Assembly: GCA_021018815.1 (NCBI GenBank)
Contig: JAITYX010000032.1
Location: 6,041,501-6,105,500, forward strand
Length of the DNA stretch: 64,000 bases
Origin: Talinum fruticosum
Lineage: Eukaryota > Streptophyta > Magnoliopsida > Caryophyllales > Talinaceae
Reading direction: 5' to 3'
Shown: positions 24,231 through 35,491 of the stretch, in pieces
Layout of the letters: every line of letters starts with the position of its first letter
Numbering within the stretch: the stretch's first letter is position 1
Program-made: the position numbers and the translations under genes
The notes under the pieces: generated by a model
The model's database searches: none
Told to the model about the DNA's origin: nothing
What the model saw: the letters and a program-made list of their open reading frames with translations, nothing else

Positions 24231-25696
24231 TAATTTAGTAGGATCCCCGCCTAATATAATAATTTAATCTAGATTTACCACTTTTTCTATGCATGTTTTC
24301 TTTGTTTAACTTCTGCAATCCACATGTTCCATGCTTGATTTTATTTTAACACAATTTAGCTTGCCATTTTCTATTAGTAGAGGTTGTTTTTAGTGGGCGG
24401 AATGACGAACACCTTTCTTTATTTCATACCTGGACTTCCGAACACCATATTATTAGTTTAGGTCAAAGGAGTCTATTTGAAAACCTTTTCTAGTTTAAGT
24501 TTTTTTTCTCCTTTTGGAATTATTTGAACTTGATTAAGAAAAGTAAAATATTTTGTTAATTTTAATACAAAATTAACTACAACCCTCTTTTTCTATCTTT
24601 TTCTCTGATAATAAGCCACTTTAGTCTTTTTTATTAAAACGAGAGTTTTTGAATAAAATTTGTAATTGAGGTTTTATGACCAAGACTCGCTTCGTAATCC
24701 TAGCCAGAGAGCCGTACCTATCCCTACTATAGAGAATCCATGCCGTTTTTCTGTAACAGTCCCGGGGCTAGACTCCTAGTCCAAATAACCCGACTAGTTC
24801 GGTCCAATGAGCCTTGTTGCAACTTAGTTTGTGAATAAATCATTTCTGTTTGCCAACGGGAATTTTTTAAACCTTCAAAAATAAAATACTTCTTGAAATA
24901 GGCTGAATTCTTTGTAAAAACATACTTCCTTGTAGAAGAAAAGCGGTTTTGGGTGACAAATAAATTCATCACACGAAGAAAACTTTTGTTACTCTAGAAT
25001 GTCGGGTGACAAAAAAATTGTTGTAAAGTTGTAATCCTAGCCCGTCACCGTAGATCGGACTGAAATTCAAAAAAATGTGGCTTCCCAGTACACTCTTGCG
25101 CTACAAATTATTTCATCACCCAATTCTAACTTTTGGCTACGAATTTTATTTATTGTCTAAAACCATCCAATTTTAGACTATAAATATATTTGTTTTAGCC
25201 TATGAATTTTAGTTGTTGCATAAAACCATCCAATTTTATTAGGCTACAAATACTTGTCGTGTAAGTTTGCCTTTAGACGACAAACGTTGAATTTGGGTTA
25301 CGAATTTTATTGTAGCTAAAGGTTAGATAATGCGAGGGTATGATTTTCAGTGATTTGAATCCCCTTTTAAATATAGTAATTTTTATCACCTTATTTTTCT
25401 CTTTTATTCCTACTTATTGTCTTTAAGTATAGGTAAAATAATATATAAAAAGACAATACAATACGTTCAAGAACCAAGAACCTCATTATTGTTATTATAC
25501 GCGACCAATTTATACATATATCATATCCACAATATACGAATCTTATTACATGTATACATACTATAATGTTTAATAATATACAAGAAAATACATAAGTACT
25601 AATTAATAATATAGACAAACAAAAAATAATGCTTGGAACAAATATTCCGTGAATTCAGAGTATTAAATCATATTCAGAGTACCGCTTGACGGATTT
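24231..25696. other. Repeat-like DNA absent from unit B
   Basis: Unit B joins A positions 24,205 and about 25,697 directly. The block has no gene. Between about 25,130 and 25,330 a short motif of the type 'ctac(g/a)aatttt' recurs, and it recurs again at 26,080-26,210; this resembles subterminal repeats of CACTA-type DNA elements. That assignment is weak. Confidence 0.45.
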
Positions 25697-25751
25697 AAAT
25701 AGGAGACTCTTCACTCTTACGAATTGGTCATCAACTTCATCCAAATATATA

Positions 25752-26005
25752 CTCCTTCCATCCCAAAATAATTGCTTGTTTTTTATGTTTTAGGTTAAAC
25801 TTTGTAAACTTTGACCAATATTTAATCAAAATATACATTGATTTACAATATGAAATTATCATCAATGGATTTCTTTTAAAAAATACTTTCATTATAATAT
25901 AGTTTTGTAATTTTTTTATTATATAATTTTAAAATTTAATGGTCAAAGTGATTTATTGAAGACCGCAAAATGTCAAATTATGTAGTTTTTTTGGGACGGA
26001 TGGAA
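25752..26005. mobile_element. Stowaway MITE (Tc1/mariner), unit A, intact
   Basis: It begins CTCCTTCCATCCCAAAATAATTG and ends TTTTTTGGGACGGATGGAA, the familiar plant Stowaway terminal inverted repeat, with TA at both flanks. It is 254 bp and non-coding. Unit B carries the same MITE, split by a LINE. Confidence 0.85.
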
Positions 26006-26220
26006 TATTTCATAAAACATGGTCTTATTTTGAAATAGGGGTAAAATTCATTTTACTTCATCATCTAGGGCTACGAATTTATGTTTCACCACTTATTCTA
26101 ATATAATGGGCTGCAATAAAGAAAATTGTAGCCTAATAATGTACTTAAGGGCTACAAGTACTTCATTTGTTTGCCCAAGTTGACAATTTAGGTCTACAAA
26201 TAAATATTTAGGGCATGTTC

Positions 26221-26284
26221 GAAGTTATATAAAAACTATTATTTATTTCTGTTTTCTGTTCATTTCTGTTCGTTTCTTTTTGAG

Positions 26285-26344
<60 letters not shown>

Positions 26345-26474
26345 GTTGTTGTTGTTGTTGTTATTTCTGTTTGTTTTGGTTTTTTCTGTTCGTTTCCGTT
26401 TGTTTATGCTTTTTTCAGTTCGTTTATATTTGCTTATGTTTTTTTTTCTTTTTCTATTATTTTTATATAACTTT
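26221..26474. repeat. Inverted-repeat element with (ATT)n(GTT)n core, unit A
   Basis: The left arm 'gaagttatataaaaactatta' pairs with the right arm 'tattatttttatataactttg'. Between them are degenerate 'gttcgttt' motifs and a trinucleotide run, (ATT)n at about 26,286-26,343 followed by (GTT)n. Unit B has the same element (56,178-56,435) with different run lengths. Poly-Leu, poly-Ile and poly-Asn frames through it are artefacts of the repeat. Confidence 0.6.
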
Positions 26475-26479
26475 GTGTT

Positions 26480-27779
26480 GGTTAAAATGACATTATCAAT
26501 GGCTAGGATGGAGGAGGAGAATGTTGTGTCGTGGTATGACGACCGACCTGAAAGCAAAACGGCCCGACTACGAGTGCAATCGTGACAGCCGGTTGCTCCC
26601 TAAGGTTTCCATAGCAGCTTTACTTCCGTGCGCTCGAAAGCAAAGTAAATGGAGTATGCGAAACTATGCCCAGAGAAGAGGAAGCAGAGAGAGGAGAGGA
26701 AGAGAATTGAGTGTGTTCTGAATGAGGAGAGGAGGAAGTGGAGGATTTTTCTCCACTTATCTCTCCACTACTAAGGATATCATGCCACAAAATCTCCGAT
26801 AAACAGTCACGCATGGAATTGGTCAACGAAAGCCAAATGAATTTTCTCCAAAAAGAATATATACACTAAGCCCACTGCCCGCACCGCACCCAAACCATCA
26901 GGCAGCACGCGCTTGTTTGGTCCATACTCTCCTCATCCTCAAACCATAGTACTAATTTTCAAATAATAGCCATGAGAGGGAGATATATAAACCCAAGAGA
27001 ATCCTAACAAAATTTCAATGTGGGACTTTAGAAGAACAAGAAATATCATGCCAATTTCCAACCATTTGAACATGATTGTTTATGCTAAGATTTTAGGACT
27101 ACGGGACCATGTCTGTCACCCATACTAAGCAACTAAGGCAACAACCTTAAATATTACAATATGGCTGTGAATGCACATTCTGTCGCCTGAAATTTAATCA
27201 TTGGCTTCAAAGATGTATTTGTAGTCAGTCCATAAGGACAAACTGTGGCTACGCTAATCTATTCTTTCGTAGTAGTCGTTAACATATAGTTTACAACCAA
27301 CAATTTGCTAGCTAGCTATTGTTAAATGTATCATTGTGATTTGTTAAAATACATGTTATCCCAAATCGTAACAGAGCCTGCCATGACTGACACAAAGCTG
27401 AGTCCTCTCCTATAACAAGTAATGGCCATGACGGGGAAGGGAATGGGCCTTGGAGGAGGAGGGTGCATGAAGGCAGACAGTCAAATAGGAGGGAGAAGAC
27501 AAAAGGGTTTTGCTTTTCAGTAGTAGGGGAATGGATATGAAGGAAAAATTAAAGGGTATTTTTAGAATGGGAAAGTCACTAATTAATTTACGTTGTTCTT
27601 GGGAAAGTCATTAGTTTGCATTGAAGTTCATCATATTCCGAATGGGAGAAGAATCTTCCAGTAGCAATTTAAATAGAAAGAATTGTCAACTTCCTTTTAT
27701 GATTTTTTTCCTTTTTCTTTGGAAAATCCTTAATTTTCGTCTGAGGAAGGCACTAAAACATTTCTACCCAGAATTGCAG
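26480..27779. promoter_or_regulatory. Upstream region of neprosin gene copy A
   Basis: About 1.3 kb with no gene. From about 26,990 it is nearly identical to 56,920-57,709 of unit B, so both gene copies share their proximal promoter. No individual element except the TATA box can be named with confidence. Confidence 0.45.
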
Positions 27780-27787
27780 TATAAATA
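27780..27787 (+). promoter_or_regulatory. TATA box (TATAAATA), neprosin copy A
   Basis: TATAAATAAAG lies about 100 bp upstream of the ATG at 27,882. The identical sequence is at 57,710-57,717 in copy B. Confidence 0.65.
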
Positions 27788-27881
27788 AAGTGAGAGAGGA
27801 GAAGAAACAGAGAATCCAACTTGAGGTTGAAATATACTACTAATAGATTAGGTGTCCTGGTTTTCTCTCTTCAGTTCAGTA

Positions 27882-30800
27882 ATGGGATTATCTGCAATTT
27901 TCCCTCTAATGTTACTACTGCTAACCCTTGTTAATATCTCAGGTAAATCTTTCTAGCTTTTCCCATTGCGCATCCTCTACATGTCACCCAAATTACTGTG
28001 CAAATTGCACGTTTTACATATGTTTTATTTTTCTTTTACATATTATCATATATAACAGGCAAATTAAATGTCATCTATGAGTTGAGATAATCATATCCCC
28101 CTACCAATACCAAAATAATACAAATATTAGTGTAGAGATTATGTTGATTAATTAAATAGTATATATGTAAGCCTTTTGACTTTTAATAATAATCGGAAAA
28201 AAATGGGAGATGTCGCAGTGTCTGAAGTTGATGAAGAAGAAATTGGGTGGGAGAAGGAATATAAACTCATGAACAAGCCTAGCCTCAAGACGATCAAGGT
28301 ATTACCCATCTTCTCCTTCCTACTTTTCTTTTTTCTGGTTCCAAGTCTAAGGGGGACGTGGAATGTAAAAGGGTACGTAGTGATCTCCTATGCCTGAAAC
28401 TTAATCAATTAAGAGAGTGGTGCGTGTGTGTTGGACAAACTCTTGTGTGGAAAAAGCCATCTCGTATGCTTGAATCTATGATTCTATAAATTTTTCATTG
28501 AAGTTATACCTTAGAATGATAATGAATCGGGTCCGGATTGGATCCAAGTTGACTCAAACCTTTCTAGTTTTTGGACTTGGACTTGGACCCAACCCGGACT
28601 ACGTCGTGTCTGTGAAGCATGGACCCAACCTAGACCTGTTAGGTATGTGGGTTCTTAGGTTCTAAACGGGTCCTAAGTGGGTTTAGATTATTTCTAAACT
28701 AAAATTAGTAAGAAATAAGATGATCTTATCATTCTTTTGTCTTATTTAATATTTATTTTTCATACATGCACTTAGAAGGTAACTTATAAATTGACAAATT
28801 AAAACAAATATTCAAAAATCAAGCAAAATGAACAAATTTGAAAAAAAAAATGAGAGTAAGTGTTTGATAGTGATGCATGATGATTGATAATGAGCGAATT
28901 AGGGAAGGTGTTATTTAACGGAATTAAGGCAAGTCAAGCTTAAGTCATATTTTAAAAAAATTAATTGGATACATAGGTCCGGTTTGGGTCTCAAATTCTA
29001 AACGCAAACCCACGCCCATTTAATACCACTTGGATCTAGACCAGATCCATCGAGTCCAAGATTTTCGGACCTAGACCCACCGATCCGAGTCGGATCCGGC
29101 AGGTCTAGATCGAGTTTAGGACCCACTATCATCCCTAGTTATACCCGTAACTAAACTGCTTAATATTTGGACTTAATTATTTAATTATCTCAATTTGTTG
29201 GACTTGAATTAGGCAAGAAAATTAGGGCAGCCAAACTAGGATTTGCAAACCTCCCCTAGCTTGGTTTGCTACCATAATAATTTGTCAATTTTCACGTTTG
29301 GACAACTTTTGTTGGCATAATTGTTCGAATGTTATGCTTATGGTTTCGCTGGTCGCTTTATCAAAGATCACCATGTTCTTTCTATATTGAGATATTTAGC
29401 ACTAAATAATAATGATTTGATTTACAGACTAAATATGGAGATATATATGACTGCGTCGATTTCTACAAGCAACCTACTTTCGACCATCCACTTTTAAAAA
29501 ATCATACTTTTCATCCTCAGGTTTGTAATATTTATATGATACATTTATGCTTAAATTTTAGGTAGAGACTATAGATAATACGTTTCTTTCACTGAATCAC
29601 CTAATTAATTTGCTGATTTTTAGATGAGGCCTAGTTCAGTTCCTAAAGCCCCAAATGTCAGAACTTCAACTCAGGCAAATGTCATAAAATTTGATGATAT
29701 CAAGTTGGAAAATGGTGGTTGTCCTACGGGAACAGTTCCTATAAGAAGAGTAAGCAAAGATGAATTCATTCGAATCAAGCGATTCACTAAACACTATGCT
29801 TCGCAAAAGAAACTCGATGCACTTCACCCTCAATCTGGAACTCATGTAAGTGGACACTCAATCCTCTCATTTTTCATGTGACGAATAAATATCATACATT
29901 TCATATATCATGGAAAAATAAACAAAAGGAACAATATATGTGGGTAAATGGTGCAAGAATACCATTTTTTAGGGGGCGAAATAGATGTAGATACTGATGT
30001 AGGTAAGGCTTAAATTCAAGTTATAGTAATAATTTTTAAAGACTTTATACGTTAAACAAACTGAAACCCACAAAAATAGAACTTTTGGCTGTCAAAAAGC
30101 AATCCTCCTTATGGAAAAATAATTTTGTTGTCAGATGGCAATAGCTCAAACATGGTACAAACCAAGTACAACATATAATGGAGTCGGAGCTTGTATTAGC
30201 CTTCACAATCCATCAGTGACGGGTTCTCAATACTCATCAGCGGAGATGATAATACAAAGCGGAGCTGACAGCATCCAAGTTGGATGGACAGTAAGTAGTT
30301 TCTGTCAATCTATTTTAACTGTCAATATATCTATTTTATTATATTAATACTTCAAATTTTACTTTCAGGCCATTGATTTTATTATATCCTTTCGAAGTTT
30401 ATTCTATTGACCTTTTGTACGTACCTTACTCATCCAAACCTTTTAAAAAATCCAATTTATAATTAAACAACATTTTGGCATACATATGTTCATTAAATAT
30501 GAGAAAATATTTATTAATTATTAAATAGTAATTGATAGTGATGTGTTTATAAAAATGTAACAGTAATCGGCAATTTAAGAAACAAATATATCAAAGATAA
30601 CCAAAATATTCATCGTGATATCTTCTGAACTTAGTAAAAGTTAATCTCGTACCAATATTGATTACCAAATCTTACAAACATTCATTAATAAAACAAATGT
30701 TTATTAATTATTAATAGCAAAAATAACAATGATAAATTTTCAAAAACATAATTATAACCTTGAAAATAGCCAAAACATATACTAGATATTCTATATCAAA

Positions 30801-33800
30801 GTTTTCTAAATATTTATCACTATACCTAATAAATATTCACTTGTAACTATCGTGGTGTAGCCAGCACCGGTTATAATAAAGTTTGACATGAAATTGAGCA
30901 ACAACCATTTTAGCCCTTTTTTGGGGTCGGGTTGGGTAGAGGAACCAATTTACTTTTTGTATTATACTTGTGGGACTATTCTTTTTATTTATTTATTTAT
31001 GTTTTTGATAAAAATTAACAAGCTAGTGTTTTTTTCTATCTTACCATGCGCAAGATTATTTAAAGTTTTTTAAAAATTTTAACAGTGCAAATAAATAAAG
31101 CATGTACGTTGAAATCTATTTATATTGAAAAAATATTCGAGCAATTGTGTTATTATCATTTCTCTATATTAACTAGTATCTTGGCTAAAAAAAAAGAACT
31201 AGTATTTTGCCCTGATGCAACGGGAGAGTTTTTGAATTTTTTTCGTAACAATAATTATCTATATAGTTGAGCCATCTAATTCCTACACAAAATTCAAAGT
31301 TTTTTTACTGATTTCTAAGCTTGTTTTTTAGGAGAAAAATCATTAAGTTAAACTTTTAAAGTAAATATGTTTTATTTTGGGTGTGAAATTGATGCATTTC
31401 ATTACCACAGTGGGGAAAATTTCTCATGTCTACTCTAAAAGGATAAGGGTTTAGCTCACACCTAGGACTACGAGTGCTCGAGTTCGGCTCGGTTTGGTTC
31501 TCGTTTAGGTCAAATAGTTTTTTTAAAAAAATTATTGTGTGAAGGGGATAAAATTATCCCTAAAATTATCAAAATTTTATTCTAACCCTTATTTCTTGAA
31601 TTTAATAAAAATGATAGAATTTTAACTTTCATTATATCCTTGAATTTAGAAACTTTTGATTCAAATAAAAAACAAAACCGAGCCGAGCCCAAGCCAAGCC
31701 CCGAGACCAAGCATGAGTCCTAGCCATCCGAGCCAAGCTTGAGTCGAGCTAAAACTCAACCGAGCCGAACCCGAGCCTGGCCGATTCATTAAAATTATTG
31801 TGTCATATATCCGATGAGTTGAGCGAAAATTCAATTTTTTTTTTTTTGAATACGAATCTTACCCCTATTTCAATGGTAAAACTTAAAATATCGATTTTTT
31901 TACCTTCTTCCTATCTAACAAGATAAAATTTGTAATTTTTTATGTTGTGATTTTATAATTATACATGTTACGAAAATTTTATATGTACAAAATTTATAAT
32001 TTTTTTATGTTGTGATTTTTATAATTAATTTTTTAATTATTTAAAATTAAAATGGGAAATGTTGCAATTATCTCCTTTGGTACGTATTATCATGTATGAA
32101 GACAATGAAATGTGGTAATCCGGGAGATATATGCTTCAACTTGCTTTTATTGAAATAAAATGTATTAACGCCTGTAAAACTTGAGTGTGCCATTTACACA
32201 TGGTTGAAAATCCAAAATAAATATAATTATATTAAAACATCAAAAAACACACATGACATGTCTTGTAATATTCCTGAAATATATCCTATAAACAAACTAA
32301 TTTTGAACCAAAAAAAATTCGTGAGGATCATTCATAAGGTATTAAATAATGCATCTAGTACTAAGCAAGTTTCAATATATGAGAAAGAGAGATGTCTTAA
32401 AAAAAGAAGGAGAGCAAAAAAAGAAAAACATGAGATTGAGGGTAGTAAGCATATAGGTCAAGAAGTTTGGTTAGATTGTGTGGGAGAGCCTACGCATTTA
32501 CGAGTAGTTTTTCATACCTTGAAGGGTCTTAAATAGTTAGACCATAACTTAGGGTATCTCTATATAATTTTTTACGGATGGAAGAGTAATTAAGAGTAAT
32601 TTTTCAAGTTTAATGGGCCTTTAAATAAGTCGACACATCAAATTTTAGGGTATTTCTGTGTATTTTTTTTAATTTCTTCTACCTTATCTATCCTGCAAAA
32701 ATTCCTTGAATCGTCCTTTTCAATTAGCCCAAGTATCTTTATTTCAAATATAACTAAAGAATATTCGATTATATTTTTAATGGTGTTAGGTTTATTCACA
32801 TAAATTTTCAGCCGAAAAGTACACCTAAAATTATACAATCTCGATATAATTTAAAGACTATATAGTCAAATTGCCCTCAAACCTCGATATTTTCAGTTTT
32901 TTATCATTTTAAACTTTGACATGTTTTGTTTTCTGTAATTAGGTCAATCCGACGTTGAACAAGGATAATCGAACGCGATTCTTTCAATATTTGAATGTAA
33001 GTTACCATTTTTCTTTTTCTTATTATGTAATTTATTTGCCATAAAAATTGCAATTTGAATTATTATCTTAATCAAAGTAAAACTAATATAAATTTTAATC
33101 TTCACAGGCTGGTCAATCACATTGTTTTAATACACTTTGTCCAGGATTTGTTAGTGTCAGACAAGATTTACCAATCGATTTTGCCTTTGAAGGACACATG
33201 TCTATATATGGAAAAGTATCGTATCTGGTACAAGTCTTTGTTTACCAGGTAAAACAATATCATAATTCATATTAAGTTATTATACTTTGCTACACTGTAC
33301 TATCGACAAATGATAAAAAGTTTCTTAAATCTCGTAAATATAAATTAATACTATGAGATATGATTTTTTTGAACAATTTGTTATTCTAAAAATTTTAGGA
33401 TAGTAAACTATAAAAAAATCATAGTTTAAGATATTAATTTATTATTTATTTGACCATTTTATTGATGTCACAAGGAAGTAAAGTGTTGATATTTGTTCAT
33501 AATTCATACCTTTGGAAGATCACTCCATCTAGCACACTTATACAAGCACACGCACAACCTCTTCCACTCTTCCTTTACTATGTATCTTCCTTCCAGTCTG
33601 CATAATTTATTTTAAGTGAACCTTTGATAAATACATATATAAATAGTTCCCCACTCTCCCTTTTATGTTTATATAAATAAATATCATAACTTTATATAAA
33701 TAAATATAATGCAGGATGCTAAAAGTGGAAATTGGTGGCTTCAACTTGGTGGGGATACTATCATTGGATTTTGGCCACAACAAATTTTTACTGGTTTGGC

Positions 33801-33936
33801 ACATTCGGCAACTTATATTGCGATTGGTGGAGAAGCATATAGTCCACCTGGTCAACCTCTTCCACCCATGGGAAACGGCCATTACCCTTTAACAGACACA
33901 CTCCTAAGTGCATATAGCGAAAGTTTTTTGTATTAG
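27882..33936 (+). CDS. Neprosin/DUF239 protein, copy A, C-terminus lost by a 1-bp deletion
   Basis: Secreted protein with a neprosin activation peptide and a neprosin (DUF239) domain, a family of glutamic, proline-directed endopeptidases. Exons: 27,882-27,942 (signal peptide MGLSAIFPLMLLLLTLVNIS), 28,219-28,298, 29,428-29,520, 29,624-29,845, 30,135-30,290, 32,943-32,996, 33,108-33,248 and 33,715 onward, all GT-AG and in phase. Exons 2-4 form the activation peptide (KEYKLMNKPSLKTIK, YGDIYDCVDFYKQP, NGGCPTGTVPIRR). Exons 5-8 form the neprosin domain (SIQVGWT, NKDNRTRFFQYLN, SHCFNTLCPGF, GNWWLQLGGD, IGFWPQQIF, IGGEAYSP). In exon 8 a T-run has six T where copy B has seven; the frame then ends at TAG 33,934-33,936 (342 residues). 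Family-like sequence continues in the shifted frame to TAG 34,062-34,064, about 43 residues that include the C-terminal YYGGP. Gln in SIQVGW occupies the expected catalytic Glu site. Confidence 0.87.
28511..29137. mobile_element. hAT-type MITE in intron 2 of neprosin copy A
   Basis: An 8-bp direct repeat GTTATACC flanks it (28,503-28,510 and 29,138-29,145). Ends are imperfect inverted repeats: TTAGAATGATAATG on the left and CACTATCATCCCTA on the right. It is about 627 bp, non-coding, and rich in 'gacccggac'-like palindromic motifs. The orthologous element is in copy B, so it predates the duplication. Confidence 0.75.
30291..32942 (+). other. Large intron 5 of neprosin copy A
   Basis: A 2.65-kb GT-AG intron, much longer than the gene's other introns. 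It contains a GAGCC/GGCTC-rich remnant (31,450-31,790) and AT-rich filler. Short open frames in it (30,888-31,270 and 32,204-32,536) carry no recognisable domains. Confidence 0.7.
31450..31790. repeat. GAGCCGAGC-rich transposon remnant, copy A
   Basis: The left part reads 'cgagttcggctcggtttggttc'; the right part has many GAGCC and GAGCT motifs that pair with it. In unit B (61,355-61,740) the left end is longer and starts 'agggctgtaatggaactgagcc'. This resembles the widespread plant hAT-type element with a TAGGGCTGTAA end, but the right terminus is missing in both copies. Confidence 0.5.
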
Positions 33937-35030
33937 ATGAATTTCATAAGGCGATTGAGACTCAAGATACTGAAGAATACAGAGATCTTAAAAATTATGC
34001 TGTCTATGATGTTGGGGTGGTTAAGGAACATGGGAGGATGGTATACTATGGTGGTCCTTATTAGTAAAACTATGTTACCGTCATCATATGGTAATAAAGT
34101 TTAGTTTTTCGTTGGAATTGGCGTATGAGCGTCAAAGTTCATATATTTACCAAGATTGTGGGCATTGTAATCATGAGATACTAGTCTGGCTTTGTGATAT
34201 ATTAAAATCCAACTACTTATATTATATGAAAAAGAAAATAATTAACTTGGTGATAATGTTATTTAAAAGAGGCCTCATTATTGAAAAGCTTGTTTGCCAT
34301 AAGCCTAACTTTCACCCAAAAGAACTCCGGGAGACGTGAGTTGAAATTAAAACCCACCCATATGGAAATGGACATGGACATCCAAAAAGTAGATAATAAA
34401 GAAGACAAAGATTATCATTTACAACATCAAGGATTCAGTCGTTGGTTTATAATATAAAAATTCTTTTTTATTCAATCAATCATCTTCTCAAATAGTATAA
34501 TGTCACAGTTGATTATATTGTCAAATTAAAATATATTGTAAGATATAAAGTTATTTTTATGCCTTTTTTATAAAAATTTATATATATATATATATTTACT
34601 GATGATAATATAGATAAAAATTCTTAAAAGACTATTTAATATTTTTTATATTTTATTTTTAAAAAATAAAGAAGATGAAGATTAATTATTCAAGCATGGT
34701 GGCATTGGCCCCTTTTTTAATTGAATTTCTGAGTTTCTCTGTCCTTGCAACGACAATAGTAATAATAGGCCAAGCGGCTTTTATCAATCTTGTTAGTTAG
34801 TTAATCTAATGACTATCATTGTTTGCTGATATAATCTCAAGGACAAAAAATTTTAATGTTCATGATAAAAGATAAATGAAATTTAGGATACTTTCCTAGT
34901 ATATGTTAAAATATATTACTTATATAGATAAATAAAAATAAATTTTTACACAAATTTATATATCGATTTATTTCATTTCCATTACAATCTATTATAAAAG
35001 TTGAAGTAGTATAAATTACAACATTATGAT

Positions 35031-35491
35031 TTAAACTTCTTCATAATCATGCCTACATACAGGACAACGAGGACTAGTGGTTACTAACCATGTTTTGCTA
35101 CAAGTCTTGTGGAACACATGCCTACATGTTGGGAGGATACATAACTCTTCGCCATCTATGAAATCCATCTGGCAAATTTGGCATTGTGTTGTATCAAACT
35201 CAGTCCGCCTACTAGCGGAGTACGTATCGATCGGAAAACGATTATATATTTCTGCTCGTAATGGTCGGATAGAATGACCAATTTGGTTCTCAACATTAGA
35301 TGATTGTGCAAAATATAAACTGAGCATCCTATATACTATATATGCTAAAGCCATAAAACAAGTACATATAGCGATATAAAGAAGAGTATTTTTATCAAAA
35401 TCAAATACGTTGTTTTTCGTTTTGTGTCACCATCGCGGTTAAAATGATCCTGAGAATTATCACCCAAAACTGTACCCATTTTAGCAACCAT
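35031..35491 (-). pseudogene. RING-H2 (ATL-like) E3 ligase gene, copy B, frameshifted before the membrane segment
   Basis: The intact 107-residue frame 35,354-35,031 begins MALAYIVYRMLS, continues SIRPLRAEIYNRFP and has a complete RING-H2: CQICQMDF, then PTCRHVFHKTC and PRCPVC, ending DYEEV. The N-terminal part starting at ATG 35,491 (MVAKMGTVLGDN) is in a different frame. The shift lies at a T-rich stretch near 35,405-35,425, where copy A has one more base and encodes a Lys-rich patch. Initiation at the internal Met (35,354) would give a protein with a shortened membrane segment and a whole RING, so some function is possible. Confidence 0.75.

Larger units (their letters stand above)
13639..34200. 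repeat. Tandem duplication, unit A (about 20.6 kb)
   Basis: Homology between the units begins with ATTAAAATCCAACTAC at 13,639-13,654 (A) and 34,201-34,216 (B). It runs collinearly through the RING-H2 gene, the R repeat, the Stowaway MITE, the trinucleotide element and the neprosin gene. A-only blocks include 13,655-13,833, about 14,434-18,230, 21,136-22,083 and about 24,206-25,696. Unit A ends just after the neprosin gene, where unit B begins, so the copies are head-to-tail. Confidence 0.9.

Noticed and set aside
26243..26585. Poly-Asn (minus) and poly-Leu (plus) open frames; same at 56,202-56,541
   Set aside because: They are direct translations of an (ATT)n/(GTT)n run inside a repeat element and have no domain or start context.
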